Numbered from the stretch's first letter, positions 41,630 through 52,046 are shown. The stretch is 64,000 bases of DNA from Collinsella bouchesdurhonensis (GCF_900155365.1 NZ_LT699742.1:17633-81632), one strand, 5' to 3'. Notes: a model not told the origin generated them from the sequence alone. Program-made: numbers and translations.

Positions 41630-43273
41630 CTAGTTTGAAGAGCTCTGTCCCTCGGCGCGCGGCTGTGCCTCCACAACCGTGCACACCATGGCGGCTCGCG
41701 TGGTACGCGGGATAATCTCGCCCGCACAGGTCACGAGCGTAAGAACCTGTTTTGCCTTCTTGACATCTTCCCCCGCGGTGCTCGACTTCGCCTTTGCCTG
41801 GCCAAGCATATCTTCAAGATACGCGGTGAGCGTCTTATCGGACGCGTCGAAGTTAGTGCGGCGGGCGTCGACATAGGTGTCCTCGACCTGCGCGGTAAAC
41901 ATCGGCTTGAGCACATAGGTGGTATCGCGCGTGATGTAGTACACCTTGCCGATTTTGTCGAAATCACCCTGATTGAGGGTATTGTCAATTGCCTTGAACA
42001 TAGAGCCGTCGTTCATATGATGGCCGTAAATGGTGGTTTGCTCGTCCACCAAGCCCGGAGCCGTATCGTCCATGTCCATGAAGATGGTGCCCGAACCATT
42101 GCCCGAAGCATCAAAAAGCCTGCTCAGATATGTTGTATTGTTGCTAGTCTGGACCACGGGGTAATTGATCACCGTGCCCGGGACATAAATCCAGCCCACA
42201 ATATCCGGATTGATCTGCGCCAAGGCGTTGAAGTCCACGCTGGGCACCTCATCGCCTTCATCGCCCTTGACGGCATACTGCTCAAGTTGCTTATAGCATG
42301 ATTGCGCCTCTTGATAGCCCAGCTGAGCCTTGATGAACAGGCCTCCGGCAACCAGCAAAAGGGCTATACCCACAATAATGAAGATGAGAGGCAGTATCTG
42401 CTTTTGCTTGCGCGGGGGACGATTATCACCGCGACCGCCTTTGGCTCCACGCTCCGGAGTGCGAGGCGGCACAGAACCGCCGGCGCGGACCGGGCGCGGC
42501 TGCTTTGCGGAAGAGTGATGCGTGGAAGCGGCAACCACAGGGGCAATTCCCTTCGGGGATGTCATCTGGTTTTGTGAGGTCCGAGGTGTCTGCACGGGAA
42601 TCCGAGCAGTAACAGCTGCGGCGCCATGGGGAGCCGGCGCGGTGGCGGGAGACACGGAACACACGGCAGGCGCGACATGCGCCGGCATCTCTTCTGGCTC
42701 GGCAATCTCGGGATGATACGCAAAGGGGTCAAAAGCCGGAGCCTCTGCAGGAGCGGATGCCGGGGGCTTTACCTGCGGAGACTGCGAGGCAGCACGTGCC
42801 GAAGAAGCCGACGCCGTCGTGCGCAGAGCGGGTTGCTTTGCAGCGCGGGATACCGTAGCCGGAGCCGCCGCAGGCGAAGCGATTGGCTGCATGGCATGCG
42901 TGACAGAGGCCGCGTTTGCCGCTACCGCGCCGGCAGACGATGCACCGGACGTGCCGCGCGCGGCCGCAATGCGCATGAACTCAGCGGTCTCCCAAGCAGA
43001 AGGATTACTCGCCGATGTAGATGAGCGCGTCGGAAGCGTCACGGGCTTGGGTGCGATCTGCGCCGCCACCTGCGTGGCAGAAGGCTGCTCGGCCTTGGGC
43101 GACGTCGCAAAGCGCGCGCCCACAGGACGAGGCGTCCATGCAGGCTCGAAGGCGTCTGCCGCAGCCTTTGGATCGGGCGTGGCCGAAGAAGCAGCCGGGG
43201 CGGATCCAAAATGCGAGCCGGCCTTTACCATGCGCACACGCGACTGCCCCGCCACATGACGGCCACCCGGCAT
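41630..43273 (-). CDS. Class B sortase with long Pro/Ala-rich N-terminal extension
   Basis: A 547-residue membrane transpeptidase that cleaves a sorting signal and attaches proteins to cell wall or pilin. Residues 1-280 are a disordered Ala/Pro/Ser-rich cytoplasmic region, far longer than in ordinary sortases; a membrane span follows at about 292-314; the sortase fold has catalytic His in IYGHHMNDGSMF (418-419), Cys in TLVTCAGE (516) and Arg in PRTTRAAMV (523/526). Start 43273 is chosen because AGAGGAGG is 4 nt upstream; three in-frame ATGs lie further up. Convergent with the CmpB-like gene; purE lies upstream. The two LPXTG genes in the window are plausible but unproven substrates. Confidence 0.9.
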   Translation of the reverse strand: MPGGRHVAGQSRVRMVKAGSHFGSAPAASSATPDPKAAADAFEPAWTPRPVGARFATSPKAEQPSATQVAAQIAPKPVTLPTRSSTSASNPSAWETAEFMRIAAARGTSGASSAGAVAANAASVTHAMQPIASPAAAPATVSRAAKQPALRTTASASSARAASQSPQVKPPASAPAEAPAFDPFAYHPEIAEPEEMPAHVAPAVCSVSPATAPAPHGAAAVTARIPVQTPRTSQNQMTSPKGIAPVVAASTHHSSAKQPRPVRAGGSVPPRTPERGAKGGRGDNRPPRKQKQILPLIFIIVGIALLLVAGGLFIKAQLGYQEAQSCYKQLEQYAVKGDEGDEVPSVDFNALAQINPDIVGWIYVPGTVINYPVVQTSNNTTYLSRLFDASGNGSGTIFMDMDDTAPGLVDEQTTIYGHHMNDGSMFKAIDNTLNQGDFDKIGKVYYITRDTTYVLKPMFTAQVEDTYVDARRTNFDASDKTLTAYLEDMLGQAKAKSSTAGEDVKKAKQVLTLVTCAGEIIPRTTRAAMVCTVVEAQPRAEGQSSSN

Positions 43274-43338
43274 AGCGCCTCCTCTATCGGTATGTGCCAT
43301 ATCGGCCATGCTCTTCCCCATTTCTCACGATGTCGAGT

Positions 43339-43803
43339 TTAAGCCTCGGCCATCTCGCGCTTCATGTTCTCGATCACCGTACGATACTCGGGCATCGTGG
43401 CACCCAGAATCTGGGTGGCAAAAATCGCCGCATTCTTGGAACCGTTGATGGCAACGCAGGCAACCGGCACGCCAGAGGGCATCTGCACCATCGAGAGAAG
43501 CGAGTCAAGGCCGCCAAGATCGGAGGTCTTCATGGGCACACCGATGACAGGCAGCGGCGTGAAGGCGGCAACAACGCCACCCAGATGAGCAGCCTTGCCA
43601 GCCGCAGCGATAATCACCTTGATACCGCGATCGGCCGCAGTAGCTGCCCACTCATGCACCTTGTCGGGAGTGCGATGCGCCGAAGCGATAACCAGCTCGT
43701 ACGGGACGCCCAGGCGTTCGAGCTCCGCAGTGCATCCCTCCATGGTAGGAAGATCGGACTTAGAACCCATGATGATACCGACAACGGGCGTTTTCTCTGC
43801 CAT
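43339..43803 (-). CDS. purE: 5-(carboxyamino)imidazole ribonucleotide mutase
   Basis: Purine synthesis: shifts the carboxyl group of N5-CAIR to give CAIR. The 154-residue protein has VGIIMGSKSDLPTM, VIASAHRTPDKV and AAAGKAAHLGGVVAAFTPLPVIGVP, the complete class I PurE core. Start 43803 follows GGAGG 7 nt upstream. PurK is not adjacent in this window, so this could also be a stand-alone mutase with purK elsewhere. Confidence 0.96.
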   Translation of the reverse strand: MAEKTPVVGIIMGSKSDLPTMEGCTAELERLGVPYELVIASAHRTPDKVHEWAATAADRGIKVIIAAAGKAAHLGGVVAAFTPLPVIGVPMKTSDLGGLDSLLSMVQMPSGVPVACVAINGSKNAAIFATQILGATMPEYRTVIENMKREMAEA

Positions 43804-43945
43804 ATACATGCCTCCAGATTGAGAGCGGCCGCGCGAATATCCGCGCCCCTTAACTACAACGTGTTCAGTATAGACGCGCCAAGCGATGTCGGGCAGATTG
43901 CCGTAGCTTTTCCCCAATCGTCCCCGCAAAAGCGTCTGTTATGCA

Positions 43946-43983
43946 ACGGCGAGAACCCGCGTTTATGCACGAGTCCTCGCCGT
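43946..43983 (-). terminator. Weak hairpin after carB
   Basis: ACGGCGAG (43946-43953) pairs with CTCGCCGT (43976-43983) without a T-run. It lies about 100 nt beyond the carB stop and could be a weak terminator or part of the purE leader. Confidence 0.35.
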
Positions 43984-44078
43984 CATCGTAGCGCCCAGCA
44001 AGGGTGCCTTACTTATTGAGTCACGATGCGATCATCGACGCCGGCGTCGGTCAATCTCAGATGCGCACGACCGATACC

Positions 44079-47000
44079 TTACACGTTGTACTGCGGCAGA
44101 TCCTGCAGCGCGATGGCAGACATGCCCACCTCGTTGTTGGAACCGACGCCGGCGCGCTCTTCGCGCACCGCTTCGATGGCACTCACGTAGGCGTTTGCTC
44201 CCGAAAGCGCCGTGACGCAGGTCACGCCGCGGCGAACCGCCTCGGTGCGCAACAGATATCCGTCGCCACGCGAGCCCGGGCCATACGGAGTGTTGATGAT
44301 AAGCGAAATCTCGCCGTTGGCAATCATGTCGCCAATGTTGGGATGCGCGCCGCCAATCTTGTTGACGGTCTCGCACGTCACGTTGCCACCGCGCAGCACA
44401 CGCGCCGTACCCTCTGTGCTCACGATATCGAAGCCCAGATAGCGCAGGATACGCGCGACCGAGAGGATATGGCGCTTGTCACGATCGCACACCGAGATAA
44501 AGACTTTTCCCTTACTTGGATTGGGCATGTCGTAGTCGATAGCGAGCTGCGTCTTGGCATACGCCTCGGGATAGCTCTTGGCGATACCCATCACCTCGCC
44601 CGTCGACTTCATCTCGGGCCCCAAGATAACCTCGGCTCCCGGGAAGCGACCCCACGGCATAACCGCTTCCTTCATGCAGAACCAATCCAGGCGACGACTA
44701 TCGCGAGGCAAATGAAGGTCGGCGATCTTCTCCCCCGCCATGATGCGTGCGGCGCACTTGGCAAGCGGCACACCAGTGGCCTTGGAGATAAAGGGTACGG
44801 TGCGGCTGGCACGAGGGTTGGCCTCGATCACGTAGATCGTCTCGCCCTTGATGGCATACTGCACGTTTACCAGGCCGCGCACGCCCAGCGCAAGCGCGAT
44901 GCGGCGCGTAGTCTCGCGCAGCCTCTCCACCAGGCTATCGCTAAAGCTAAACGGCGGGATGCATGTAGCAGAGTCACCAGAGTGAATACCCGCCTCCTCA
45001 ATGTGCTCCAAAACGCCGCCGATATAGACTTCCTCGCCATCGCACAGGGCATCGACGTCAGACTCGATCGCACCCTCCAAGAAGCGATCGAGATAGACAG
45101 GATAGTCGGGGCTGATGCGCGTGGCCTCCGCCATATAGGTGCGCAGATGCTCGGAGTCGTACGCAATCATCATGCCACGACCTCCCAGCACATAGCTGGG
45201 GCGAACGAGCAGCGGATAGCCAATGCGCGTCGCTACAGCCTCGGCATCCTCAAACGAGGTGGCCTGACCCGCCGGCGGATACATGATCTGCAAGCGGTCG
45301 AGCAGTGCGGCAAAGCGCTCGCGGTCCTCGGCGAAGTCGATGGAATCGGGTTTGGTGCCCATGATGTTCACACCGGAATCCTCCAGCATGCGCGCGAGCT
45401 TGAGCGGAGTTTGACCGCCTAGCGTGACCACGACACCGTCGGGGCGCTCCACATCGATGACGTCCATGACGTCCTCGTACGTAAGCGGTTCGAAGTACAG
45501 ACGGTCGGATGTGTCGTAATCGGTCGAGACCGTCTCGGGGTTGCAGTTGACCATGATGGTCTCAAAGCCGCGGCTCGCCAGCGCATAACTCGCGTGCACG
45601 CAGCAATAGTCAAACTCAATACCCTGGCCAATACGGTTGGGGCCCGCGCCCAAAATCATCGCCTTGGGCTTATCGCAAGGCGTCACCTCGTCGGCGGCAA
45701 CCGTTTTGCGCGAGCAGGAATCGGTGCGCATGAGGTTCTCGTACGTCTTGTAATGGTACTCGGTGGCACTTGCGAACTCGGCGGCGCAGGTATCGACCGT
45801 CTTCATGCTGGGAACCACGCCCAGGCCCTTGCGATAGGCGCGCACAAAGCGCTCATCGGATCCAGTGAGATACGCAATCTCGGCATCGCTCGTGCCATAC
45901 TGCTTGAGCAGGCGCATAGCGTCGGCATCGATATCCTCCACGCGCATACCGCGCACGGCCTCCTGCACCTGAACCATATCGTTGATGCGGTTGAGATACC
46001 ACGAGTCGATCTTGCAGATGTCGTGCACGCGCTCGACGGTCCAGCCGCGGCGGAAGGCCTCGACCACATAGAAGATGCGATTCTCGGTAGGCGTAGCGAT
46101 AGCCTGCGTAAGCTCGTCATAGTTCAGCTCGGAGGCGCCCTCCTTGCCACCGGCAGAAAGACCCACATGGCCGTCTTCCAGCGAGCGCATCGCCTTGCCA
46201 AAGGCTTCCTCAAACGTGCGGCCGATGGACATGATCTCGCCCACGGCCTTCATGCGGGTGGTAAGCGTGGTGTCGGTACCCTTGAATTTCTCGAAGGCGA
46301 AGCGCGGGACCTTGACCACGCAGTAGTCGATGGTGGGTTCGAAGCACGCCGGCGTAGCCTTGGTGATGTCGTTGGTGATCTCGTCGAGGGTATAGCCCAC
46401 GGCAAGCTGTGCGGCAAACTTGGCGATGGGAAATCCCGTAGCCTTCGAAGCCAGTGCCGAGGAACGCGAAACGCGCGGATTCATCTCGATGACAATAAGG
46501 CGGCCGTTCTTGGGGTTCACGGCAAACTGCACGTTGGAGCCGCCGGTCTCCACGCCAACCTTCTCGAGAATGGCGAGCGATGCCACGCGCATGCGCTGAT
46601 ATTCAAGGTCGGAAAGGGTTTGCGCCGGGGCCACAGTGATGGAGTCGCCGGTGTGCACGCCCATGGGATCGAGGTTCTCGATGGAGCACACGATGATGCC
46701 GTTGCCGGCATGGTCGCGCATGACCTCCATCTCGTACTCTTTCCAGCCCTCGATGGATTCTTCCACCAGCACCTCATGAGCAGGCGAAAGCTCGATGCCC
46801 TGGCTCACAATGGAGATGAGCTCTTCCTCAGTATGCGCGATGCCGCCGCCGGCGCCGCCAAGCGTGAAGCTCGGGCGCAGGACGCACGGGTACCCCACGC
46901 GCTCGACGATGGCAAGGGCGTCTTCCACCGAGTAGGCATAGCCGGAGCGCGCCACCTCGAGGCCAATCTCGGCCATGGCCTCATTAAAGAGCTTGCGATC

Positions 47001-47381
47001 CTCGCCGCGCTCGATGGCGGCCAAGTCGCAACCGATCATCTCGACGCCATATTTGTCGAGGACTCCGGCTTTTGCCAGGTCAACAGCGGCGTTGAGTCCA
47101 GTCTGGCCACCAAGGGTGGGCAGCAGCGCGTCCGGATGCTCGCGGACGATAACCTTTTCCAAAAACTCGGGGGTAATGGGTTCAACATAGGTGCGGTCGG
47201 CCAGGCCAGGGTCGGTCATGATCGTCGCGGGATTGGAGTTGAGCAGTACGACCTCGTAGCCGTCCTCCTTGAGGACCTTACAGGCTTGAGCGCCAGAGTA
47301 GTCAAACTCACAAGCCTGACCAATGACGATGGGGCCGGAGCCGATGACGAGGATACGCTTGATATCGGTACGTTTAGGCAT
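44079..47381 (-). CDS. carB: Carbamoyl-phosphate synthase large subunit
   Basis: Makes carbamoyl phosphate from bicarbonate, ammonia and two ATP for pyrimidines and arginine. The 1100-residue protein has two ATP-grasp halves: [19 protein letters not shown] opens the first, [19 protein letters not shown] the second; [20 protein letters not shown] and [20 protein letters not shown] are the paired metal-binding blocks. The C-terminal MGS-like allosteric domain (about 950-1100) includes [13 protein letters not shown]. Follows carA with 93 bp between, same strand, typical carAB operon. Confidence 0.98.
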   Translation of the reverse strand: MPKRTDIKRILVIGSGPIVIGQACEFDYSGAQACKVLKEDGYEVVLLNSNPATIMTDPGLADRTYVEPITPEFLEKVIVREHPDALLPTLGGQTGLNAAVDLAKAGVLDKYGVEMIGCDLAAIERGEDRKLFNEAMAEIGLEVARSGYAYSVEDALAIVERVGYPCVLRPSFTLGGAGGGIAHTEEELISIVSQGIELSPAHEVLVEESIEGWKEYEMEVMRDHAGNGIIVCSIENLDPMGVHTGDSITVAPAQTLSDLEYQRMRVASLAILEKVGVETGGSNVQFAVNPKNGRLIVIEMNPRVSRSSALASKATGFPIAKFAAQLAVGYTLDEITNDITKATPACFEPTIDYCVVKVPRFAFEKFKGTDTTLTTRMKAVGEIMSIGRTFEEAFGKAMRSLEDGHVGLSAGGKEGASELNYDELTQAIATPTENRIFYVVEAFRRGWTVERVHDICKIDSWYLNRINDMVQVQEAVRGMRVEDIDADAMRLLKQYGTSDAEIAYLTGSDERFVRAYRKGLGVVPSMKTVDTCAAEFASATEYHYKTYENLMRTDSCSRKTVAADEVTPCDKPKAMILGAGPNRIGQGIEFDYCCVHASYALASRGFETIMVNCNPETVSTDYDTSDRLYFEPLTYEDVMDVIDVERPDGVVVTLGGQTPLKLARMLEDSGVNIMGTKPDSIDFAEDRERFAALLDRLQIMYPPAGQATSFEDAEAVATRIGYPLLVRPSYVLGGRGMMIAYDSEHLRTYMAEATRISPDYPVYLDRFLEGAIESDVDALCDGEEVYIGGVLEHIEEAGIHSGDSATCIPPFSFSDSLVERLRETTRRIALALGVRGLVNVQYAIKGETIYVIEANPRASRTVPFISKATGVPLAKCAARIMAGEKIADLHLPRDSRRLDWFCMKEAVMPWGRFPGAEVILGPEMKSTGEVMGIAKSYPEAYAKTQLAIDYDMPNPSKGKVFISVCDRDKRHILSVARILRYLGFDIVSTEGTARVLRGGNVTCETVNKIGGAHPNIGDMIANGEISLIINTPYGPGSRGDGYLLRTEAVRRGVTCVTALSGANAYVSAIEAVREERAGVGSNNEVGMSAIALQDLPQYNV

Positions 47382-47474
47382 GAAAACCTCCTAGATAAAC
47401 CGGTGAAGTTTGCAGCTATCGCCGGTGAGCGTGCAGCTGATGCATCGAAGCGCCGCAGGTGCGGCCACACGGGC

Positions 47475-48920
47475 CTATGCCTGCGTATCCACCGTCGCGG
47501 AAGCATCCTCGGAATCAAAAACCCAACCGACAAGGCGGTCCTTGGAAATATCGATGTCCAGGTAGTCGACATCTCCATCCAGCAGGCGCGCGAAAGCCGT
47601 AAAGAGGTAATGTGCGTCGGTGGGACCGGGAGCTGCTTCGGGATGGTACTGCACGGAGAAAGCCGGGCTGTCCAGCAGCTGGATGCCCTCAGCCGTACCG
47701 TCATTAAGGTTGATATGTGTAAGGCGAATGCGTCCAAAACGCTCGTTTTGCACCACGGGCGCAATGCCGCGCTGTGCCCATACGCGCAGGTCGCCGTCGG
47801 CAGGATGCTCGGTCTCGCCACCAGAGAGCTCGGGAATAAGCTTGCCCAGGCTCGGGAACACAAGGCCGAAGCCGTGATTTTGCGCCGTGATCTCCACGCG
47901 ATGCGAGATAAGGTTCATAACCGGCTGGTTTCCGCCGCGATGGCCAAACTTAAGCTTTTCCATCTGGGCACCGCAGGCAAGACTGATCATCTGGTGGCCC
48001 AGGCAGATGCCAAACAGCGGCACCTTGCCAATGAGCTGCTGCACCTGCGCGTACGTCTCTTCCACGGCATCCGGGTCACCCGGGCCATTGGAAAGAAAGA
48101 CGCCATCGGGATTCATTTCCAGCACATGGGAAGCCGGCGTATTCCATGGCACAACCGTAAGCTCGCAGCCAACGCGCACCAGACCCTCGAGAATGCCGCG
48201 CTTGATACCGCAGTCGTACACGACCACGCGGTACTTGGCGGGTGCAGGGGCAGCATCGGCAAATGCGTGGGCGGCCGGCAGGTCTGCGGCTGCATACGAA
48301 TACTCATCTGCACAGCTCACGGTTTTGACCAGGTTCTCGCCCACCAGCGCAGGCGCCTCGGCGAGCTTTGCCGCAAGCTCCGTCAGGTCAAAGACCTCGG
48401 TCGAAATAATGCCCTGCTGAGCACCATGGTCACGCAGGTGGCGCACGAGTGCACGGGTGTCGATACCCTCTACGGCCACGATGTCGTTATCTTTAAGGTA
48501 TTCGGGCAGACTTATGGAGCTACGCCAATTGGAAGGGGTGTGGCACATATCGTGCACGATCATGCCGCGAAGAGCGGGAGTTGCGGCACCGCGCTCGGTT
48601 GAGCCGGGATACGCACTTTGCACGTCATCCGGATCGATGCCATAGTTGCCAATCTGAGGGTATGTCATGGTGACAATCTGACCTGCATACGAGGGGTCGG
48701 TCAGAACTTCGAAGTATCCCTCGAGCGAAGTGTTAAAACACACTTCGCCACATGCCGTACCTGCAGCTCCGCAGGCGCGGCCGTAAAAGACCGTTCCATC
48801 TGCGAGCATGAGGATCGCGGCGTTTGCGCACCCTTTGCTGGTGCGGGACATGATTCGCTGGGCCAAATCGCTTGGCGCAGCCTTGGCAGACATGATGCCC
48901 GCCGAAAGGTTCGTGCCCAT
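47475..48920 (-). CDS. carA: Carbamoyl-phosphate synthase small (glutaminase) subunit
   Basis: Supplies ammonia to CarB by splitting glutamine. GICLGHQ holds the catalytic Cys306 and YHPEA the catalytic His426/Glu428; N-terminal marks are FNTSLEGYFEVLTDPSYAGQ and VEGIDTRAL. At 481 residues it is about 100 longer than usual: an N-terminal extension of about 30 residues, an inserted segment at 354-397 (SLGKLIPELSGGETEHPADG) between the NHGFG and THINLNDGT blocks, and a C-terminal acidic tail. Start 48920 follows AGGAGAGA. Cotranscribed with carB. Confidence 0.97.
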   Translation of the reverse strand: MGTNLSAGIMSAKAAPSDLAQRIMSRTSKGCANAAILMLADGTVFYGRACGAAGTACGEVCFNTSLEGYFEVLTDPSYAGQIVTMTYPQIGNYGIDPDDVQSAYPGSTERGAATPALRGMIVHDMCHTPSNWRSSISLPEYLKDNDIVAVEGIDTRALVRHLRDHGAQQGIISTEVFDLTELAAKLAEAPALVGENLVKTVSCADEYSYAAADLPAAHAFADAAPAPAKYRVVVYDCGIKRGILEGLVRVGCELTVVPWNTPASHVLEMNPDGVFLSNGPGDPDAVEETYAQVQQLIGKVPLFGICLGHQMISLACGAQMEKLKFGHRGGNQPVMNLISHRVEITAQNHGFGLVFPSLGKLIPELSGGETEHPADGDLRVWAQRGIAPVVQNERFGRIRLTHINLNDGTAEGIQLLDSPAFSVQYHPEAAPGPTDAHYLFTAFARLLDGDVDYLDIDISKDRLVGWVFDSEDASATVDTQA

Positions 48921-49015
48921 GTTCTCTCCTTTTCGGTCTCTCGGTACCGGCTTAAAGGTCATTTAGGCCTGGAGGTATTTTAGTCATCTAAGGCGACTGT
49001 GGCACGACAATTTAA

Positions 49016-49077
49016 AAAAGTACGCCAACAGACACATATCGACACATTAAGTAAACGGTCTTGTACGTCTGTTGGCG
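49016..49077 (-). terminator. Hairpin with T-run after the 49088 gene
   Basis: CGCCAACAGAC (49023-49033) and GTCTGTTGGCG (49067-49077) form a perfect 11-bp inverted repeat with a 33-nt loop; on the minus strand TACTTTTTT follows. The large loop is unusual for an intrinsic terminator; it also lies just upstream of carA. Confidence 0.55.
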
Positions 49078-49087
49078 CGATACTCCC

Positions 49088-50047
49088 CTATTCGGAAGGC
49101 TGCGGTAAGACGTCGGAAGGCCGCTTCTCAGAGGCGCCACCGCGGAATATCTCGCGGCCATGCAGCATGTGTTCCATCTGGCGCTCAACGGCCTCTTCAT
49201 CGATTTGAGACTGCTTGACCTGCGTGCCATCGGTGAGCGAGGACACGGAGTTCACCTGGGTCTGAATCTTATCGGTGAGTTTATCGTTCATGCCGATAAT
49301 CTTGAGGTTCCAATCGATATACGTCGTGTTGGCCGATTTCTCCTTGGTCCACACAAACGTAAGCATCGCACGGCGGGTACCCGTTGCAGGCACAAAGCCA
49401 AATAGCTGGTCATGGGCAAAGTTGCCCTTATTGTCTGTGAGGGCATACACCTTGTACACCACACGGTTGATCTTCTCGTTAAGCAAGGCGTTGGTGGAGA
49501 GAGCCGATGCCTGGATCTGGGAGTTTGAAAGCAGCTCCAGCTCATTTTTTGACTGAGTGTCCACCACCGAGACCTCGACGACGCCCGTGCGCTCGTCCGC
49601 CTTGTCTACCGTAAACTGCTCCGGAAACTGCGTGAATCCGTTGCCCCACTCCACGCCGGACTGCATGGCATTGGTCACGGTTTCGTAATCCGCACACTCT
49701 GAGAGGTTTGCCGTATTCAAGCGGCGGCTCACACCGTAGACAATCTGCATACCAACCACAAACAGCAAGACACCGACGATACACAAGATCGCCGTGCGCG
49801 AGATCGCCTCGCCCGCCTTGGATCCAGAAGGGTCCTGCTCGGACAGTGGGTCTACTTTGGCACGACGAGCGCGACGCAGGTTAAGACCCACCTGAACGTC
49901 CTCACGTCTTGCCTCATCGTCGGCCTTAGTCGCATCGCCACCGCGCACGCGGCGATGCGCCAGCAGCGGGTCGATAACGCCCGAATCGTCGAGCTCAGAA
50001 AAGAGCTCTTGCGCCTCATCTTCTGTTAAGGGTGCGTTCTTAGCCAT
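49088..50047 (-). CDS. Single-span membrane protein of unknown function, partner of ABC exporter
   Basis: I do not recognise the family. The 319-residue protein has a charged cytoplasmic N-terminus of about 85 residues, one membrane span (AILCIVGVLLFVVGMQIVYGV) and an extracytoplasmic domain of about 210 residues rich in Thr/Asn/Val strands (TGVVEVSVVDTQSKNE ... LFGFVPATGTRRAMLTFVWTKE). Start 50047 follows GAGGA. It begins 16 bp after the stop of the ABC exporter gene, so the two are probably cotranscribed. Confidence 0.75.
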   Translation of the reverse strand: MAKNAPLTEDEAQELFSELDDSGVIDPLLAHRRVRGGDATKADDEARREDVQVGLNLRRARRAKVDPLSEQDPSGSKAGEAISRTAILCIVGVLLFVVGMQIVYGVSRRLNTANLSECADYETVTNAMQSGVEWGNGFTQFPEQFTVDKADERTGVVEVSVVDTQSKNELELLSNSQIQASALSTNALLNEKINRVVYKVYALTDNKGNFAHDQLFGFVPATGTRRAMLTFVWTKEKSANTTYIDWNLKIIGMNDKLTDKIQTQVNSVSSLTDGTQVKQSQIDEEAVERQMEHMLHGREIFRGGASEKRPSDVLPQPSE

Positions 50048-50062
50048 CAATGTCCTCGGGTA

Positions 50063-51853
50063 TTACTCGGTGCGCGCCGCGCGCACGCCTTCGAACTGCA
50101 TTCGATAGTAGCGAGCATACGTGCCGCCGCGAGCGAGAAGCTCCTCATGTGTACCACGCTCCACGACCTGCCCACGTTCCACCGTGGCTATCTCATCGGC
50201 ATCCTTAATGGTGGACAGACGATGCGCGATGATGATCGTGGTGCGATTGGCTGCCAAGCGCTCGAGCGACTCCTGGACAGCCTCCTCGCTCTCGTTATCA
50301 AGAGCACTCGTCGCCTCATCCAAAATAAGGATGGCGGGGTTTTTGAGAAACACGCGCGCAATAGCGATACGTTGCTTCTGACCTCCCGAAAGACGGCTGC
50401 CGCGCTCGCCTACCACCGTATCAAACCCCTCGGGCAAGCTCTCGATAAACTCGAGGATGTTCGCCTGCTGGGCAGCGGCGGCGATATCCTCATCGCTCGC
50501 GTCGGGACGGCCATAGGAGATGTTGTCGCGAATAGTGCCGTCAAACAGATACACGTCCTGCTGCACGATGCCAATGGCGCGGCGCAGACTCTCCTGCGTC
50601 ACATCGCGCACGTCCTGTCCATCGATGGTGATGGAACCGGATTGTACGTCGTAAAAGCGCGGCAGCAGCGAGCACGTGGTTGACTTGCCACCGCCAGAAG
50701 GTCCAACGAGCGCGATGGTTTCTCCCGCCTTGATGGAGAGATTCATGTGATCGATAACGGGGCGAACTCGGTTTTGCCCATCGTCACCCAGCTCGCAGTC
50801 GTCATAGCTAAAGCACACATCGCGATACTCGATGGCGCCCTCCTCCACGCGCAGCTCTGTCGCGCCGGGCTTGTCCTGCACGTCGGGTGCCGTCTGAAGC
50901 ACCTCGTCCATGCGCTTGAATCCGGCGAGGGCTTTCTGGAACATCTCGGTCGAATTGACAAGCGTCTCGATGGGCGTGCAGAACAAGGAGATATAGAGGG
51001 CAAAGGTTGCCATGTCAACGGGGCTCAGCTCGCCTTGGGCCACCAGCCAGCCGCCCAACACGATCACAACGAAGTACAGCACGCCGCTCATGAGCCCGTA
51101 GGTAGCCGTATACGTTCCCATAGCATGGTACTGATTGACCTTAGAATCTAGGTAGCGGTCGTTGGCATGACGGAATTTGGCGCGCTCGGTGCGCTCATTT
51201 GCAAACGACTTAACCACGCGAATACCCGAGAGCGAATCCTGCAACTGCGAATTCACCTCAGAAATCTTCTTGCGATTATCACTAAAGACAGCCTTCATGT
51301 TGAGATTCTGGCGCACCATAACCACCACGAGAACGGCAGTCACCACAGCCATCGCGCCCGAAAGAGCAGGGCTGATGGTAAACAAAATCACAAACGCACC
51401 AATGACCTCGACGCCGCAGATAATGAGCCACTCGGGCAGGTGGTGAGCGCCCTCGCAGATATCAAACAAGTCGTTGACCACACGACTCATCATGTCTCCA
51501 GAGCTATGGCTGTCAAAATAGGCAAAGCTAAAGCGCTCATACTGATCGAATAGATCCTCGCGCATCTTGGATTCCATGCGCGCACCCATCACATGGCCTT
51601 GAGCCGAGACAAAATAGCGGCAACCACAGCGCACGGCGTACATGACAACAAGGCCGATGGCGATAGCCCCGAGCGACTGCATGATGGCGGCCTGTCCCCG
51701 CGTAAAGAGGCCTCCCGTCAGGCTGCGCAGGATAATCGGAAACGCCAGGTCGATGCCCGCAAGTACAAGCGCGCAGATGGTGTCGGCAATAAACAGGTGC
51801 ATCTGCGGTTTGTAGTAGCCCAGAAAACGGCCAAACATACTATTTTTAGCCAC
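50063..51853 (-). CDS. ABC exporter, fused membrane and ATPase domains (MsbA/multidrug type)
   Basis: A 596-residue half-transporter expected to act as a homodimer. Six spans in residues 1-310 are followed by the ATPase with Walker A GPSGGGKSTTCS, Q-loop region QQDVYLFDGTIRDNISYG, signature LSGGQKQRIAIARVF, Walker B AILILDEATSALD and the switch AHRLST. The GTG start at 51853 is chosen because GGAAGGAG is 6 nt upstream; the open frame continues 25 codons further. A 19-bp inverted repeat lies in its leader. Substrate (drug, lipid or peptide) cannot be told; the downstream partner gene may help. Confidence 0.93.
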   Translation of the reverse strand: MAKNSMFGRFLGYYKPQMHLFIADTICALVLAGIDLAFPIILRSLTGGLFTRGQAAIMQSLGAIAIGLVVMYAVRCGCRYFVSAQGHVMGARMESKMREDLFDQYERFSFAYFDSHSSGDMMSRVVNDLFDICEGAHHLPEWLIICGVEVIGAFVILFTISPALSGAMAVVTAVLVVVMVRQNLNMKAVFSDNRKKISEVNSQLQDSLSGIRVVKSFANERTERAKFRHANDRYLDSKVNQYHAMGTYTATYGLMSGVLYFVVIVLGGWLVAQGELSPVDMATFALYISLFCTPIETLVNSTEMFQKALAGFKRMDEVLQTAPDVQDKPGATELRVEEGAIEYRDVCFSYDDCELGDDGQNRVRPVIDHMNLSIKAGETIALVGPSGGGKSTTCSLLPRFYDVQSGSITIDGQDVRDVTQESLRRAIGIVQQDVYLFDGTIRDNISYGRPDASDEDIAAAAQQANILEFIESLPEGFDTVVGERGSRLSGGQKQRIAIARVFLKNPAILILDEATSALDNESEEAVQESLERLAANRTTIIIAHRLSTIKDADEIATVERGQVVERGTHEELLARGGTYARYYRMQFEGVRAARTE

Positions 51854-51913
51854 GAATGGCTCCTTCCTATACAACATGCGGCGCTCGCCCTTCAAAACGG
51901 TACCGAGACGCCG

Positions 51914-51981
51914 AAAAGTCACGCACAATCGTCAGCTTTTGCCTACAAAGAGGAAAAAACGAACGATTCTGCGTGACTTTT
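51914..51981 (-). promoter_or_regulatory. 19-bp inverted repeat in the ABC exporter leader
   Basis: AAAAGTCACGCACAATCGT (51914-51932) and ACGATTCTGCGTGACTTTT (51963-51981) are complementary except one base, with a 30-nt loop. Lies 61-128 bp upstream of the GTG start. Could be a two-site operator or a leader hairpin. Confidence 0.6.
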
Positions 51982-52016
51982 AAAAATCAATCGCACATCG
52001 ATGGCTTCGATTGATT
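51982..52016 (-). terminator. Rho-independent terminator after NUDIX gene
   Basis: AATCAATCG (52016-52008 on minus) pairs with CGATTGATT (51993-51985), followed by TTTTAAAA. It ends the NUDIX transcript. Confidence 0.7.
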
Positions 52017-52046
52017 CCGGATCGTCAAAACGCGCAGGCCGCGTAC

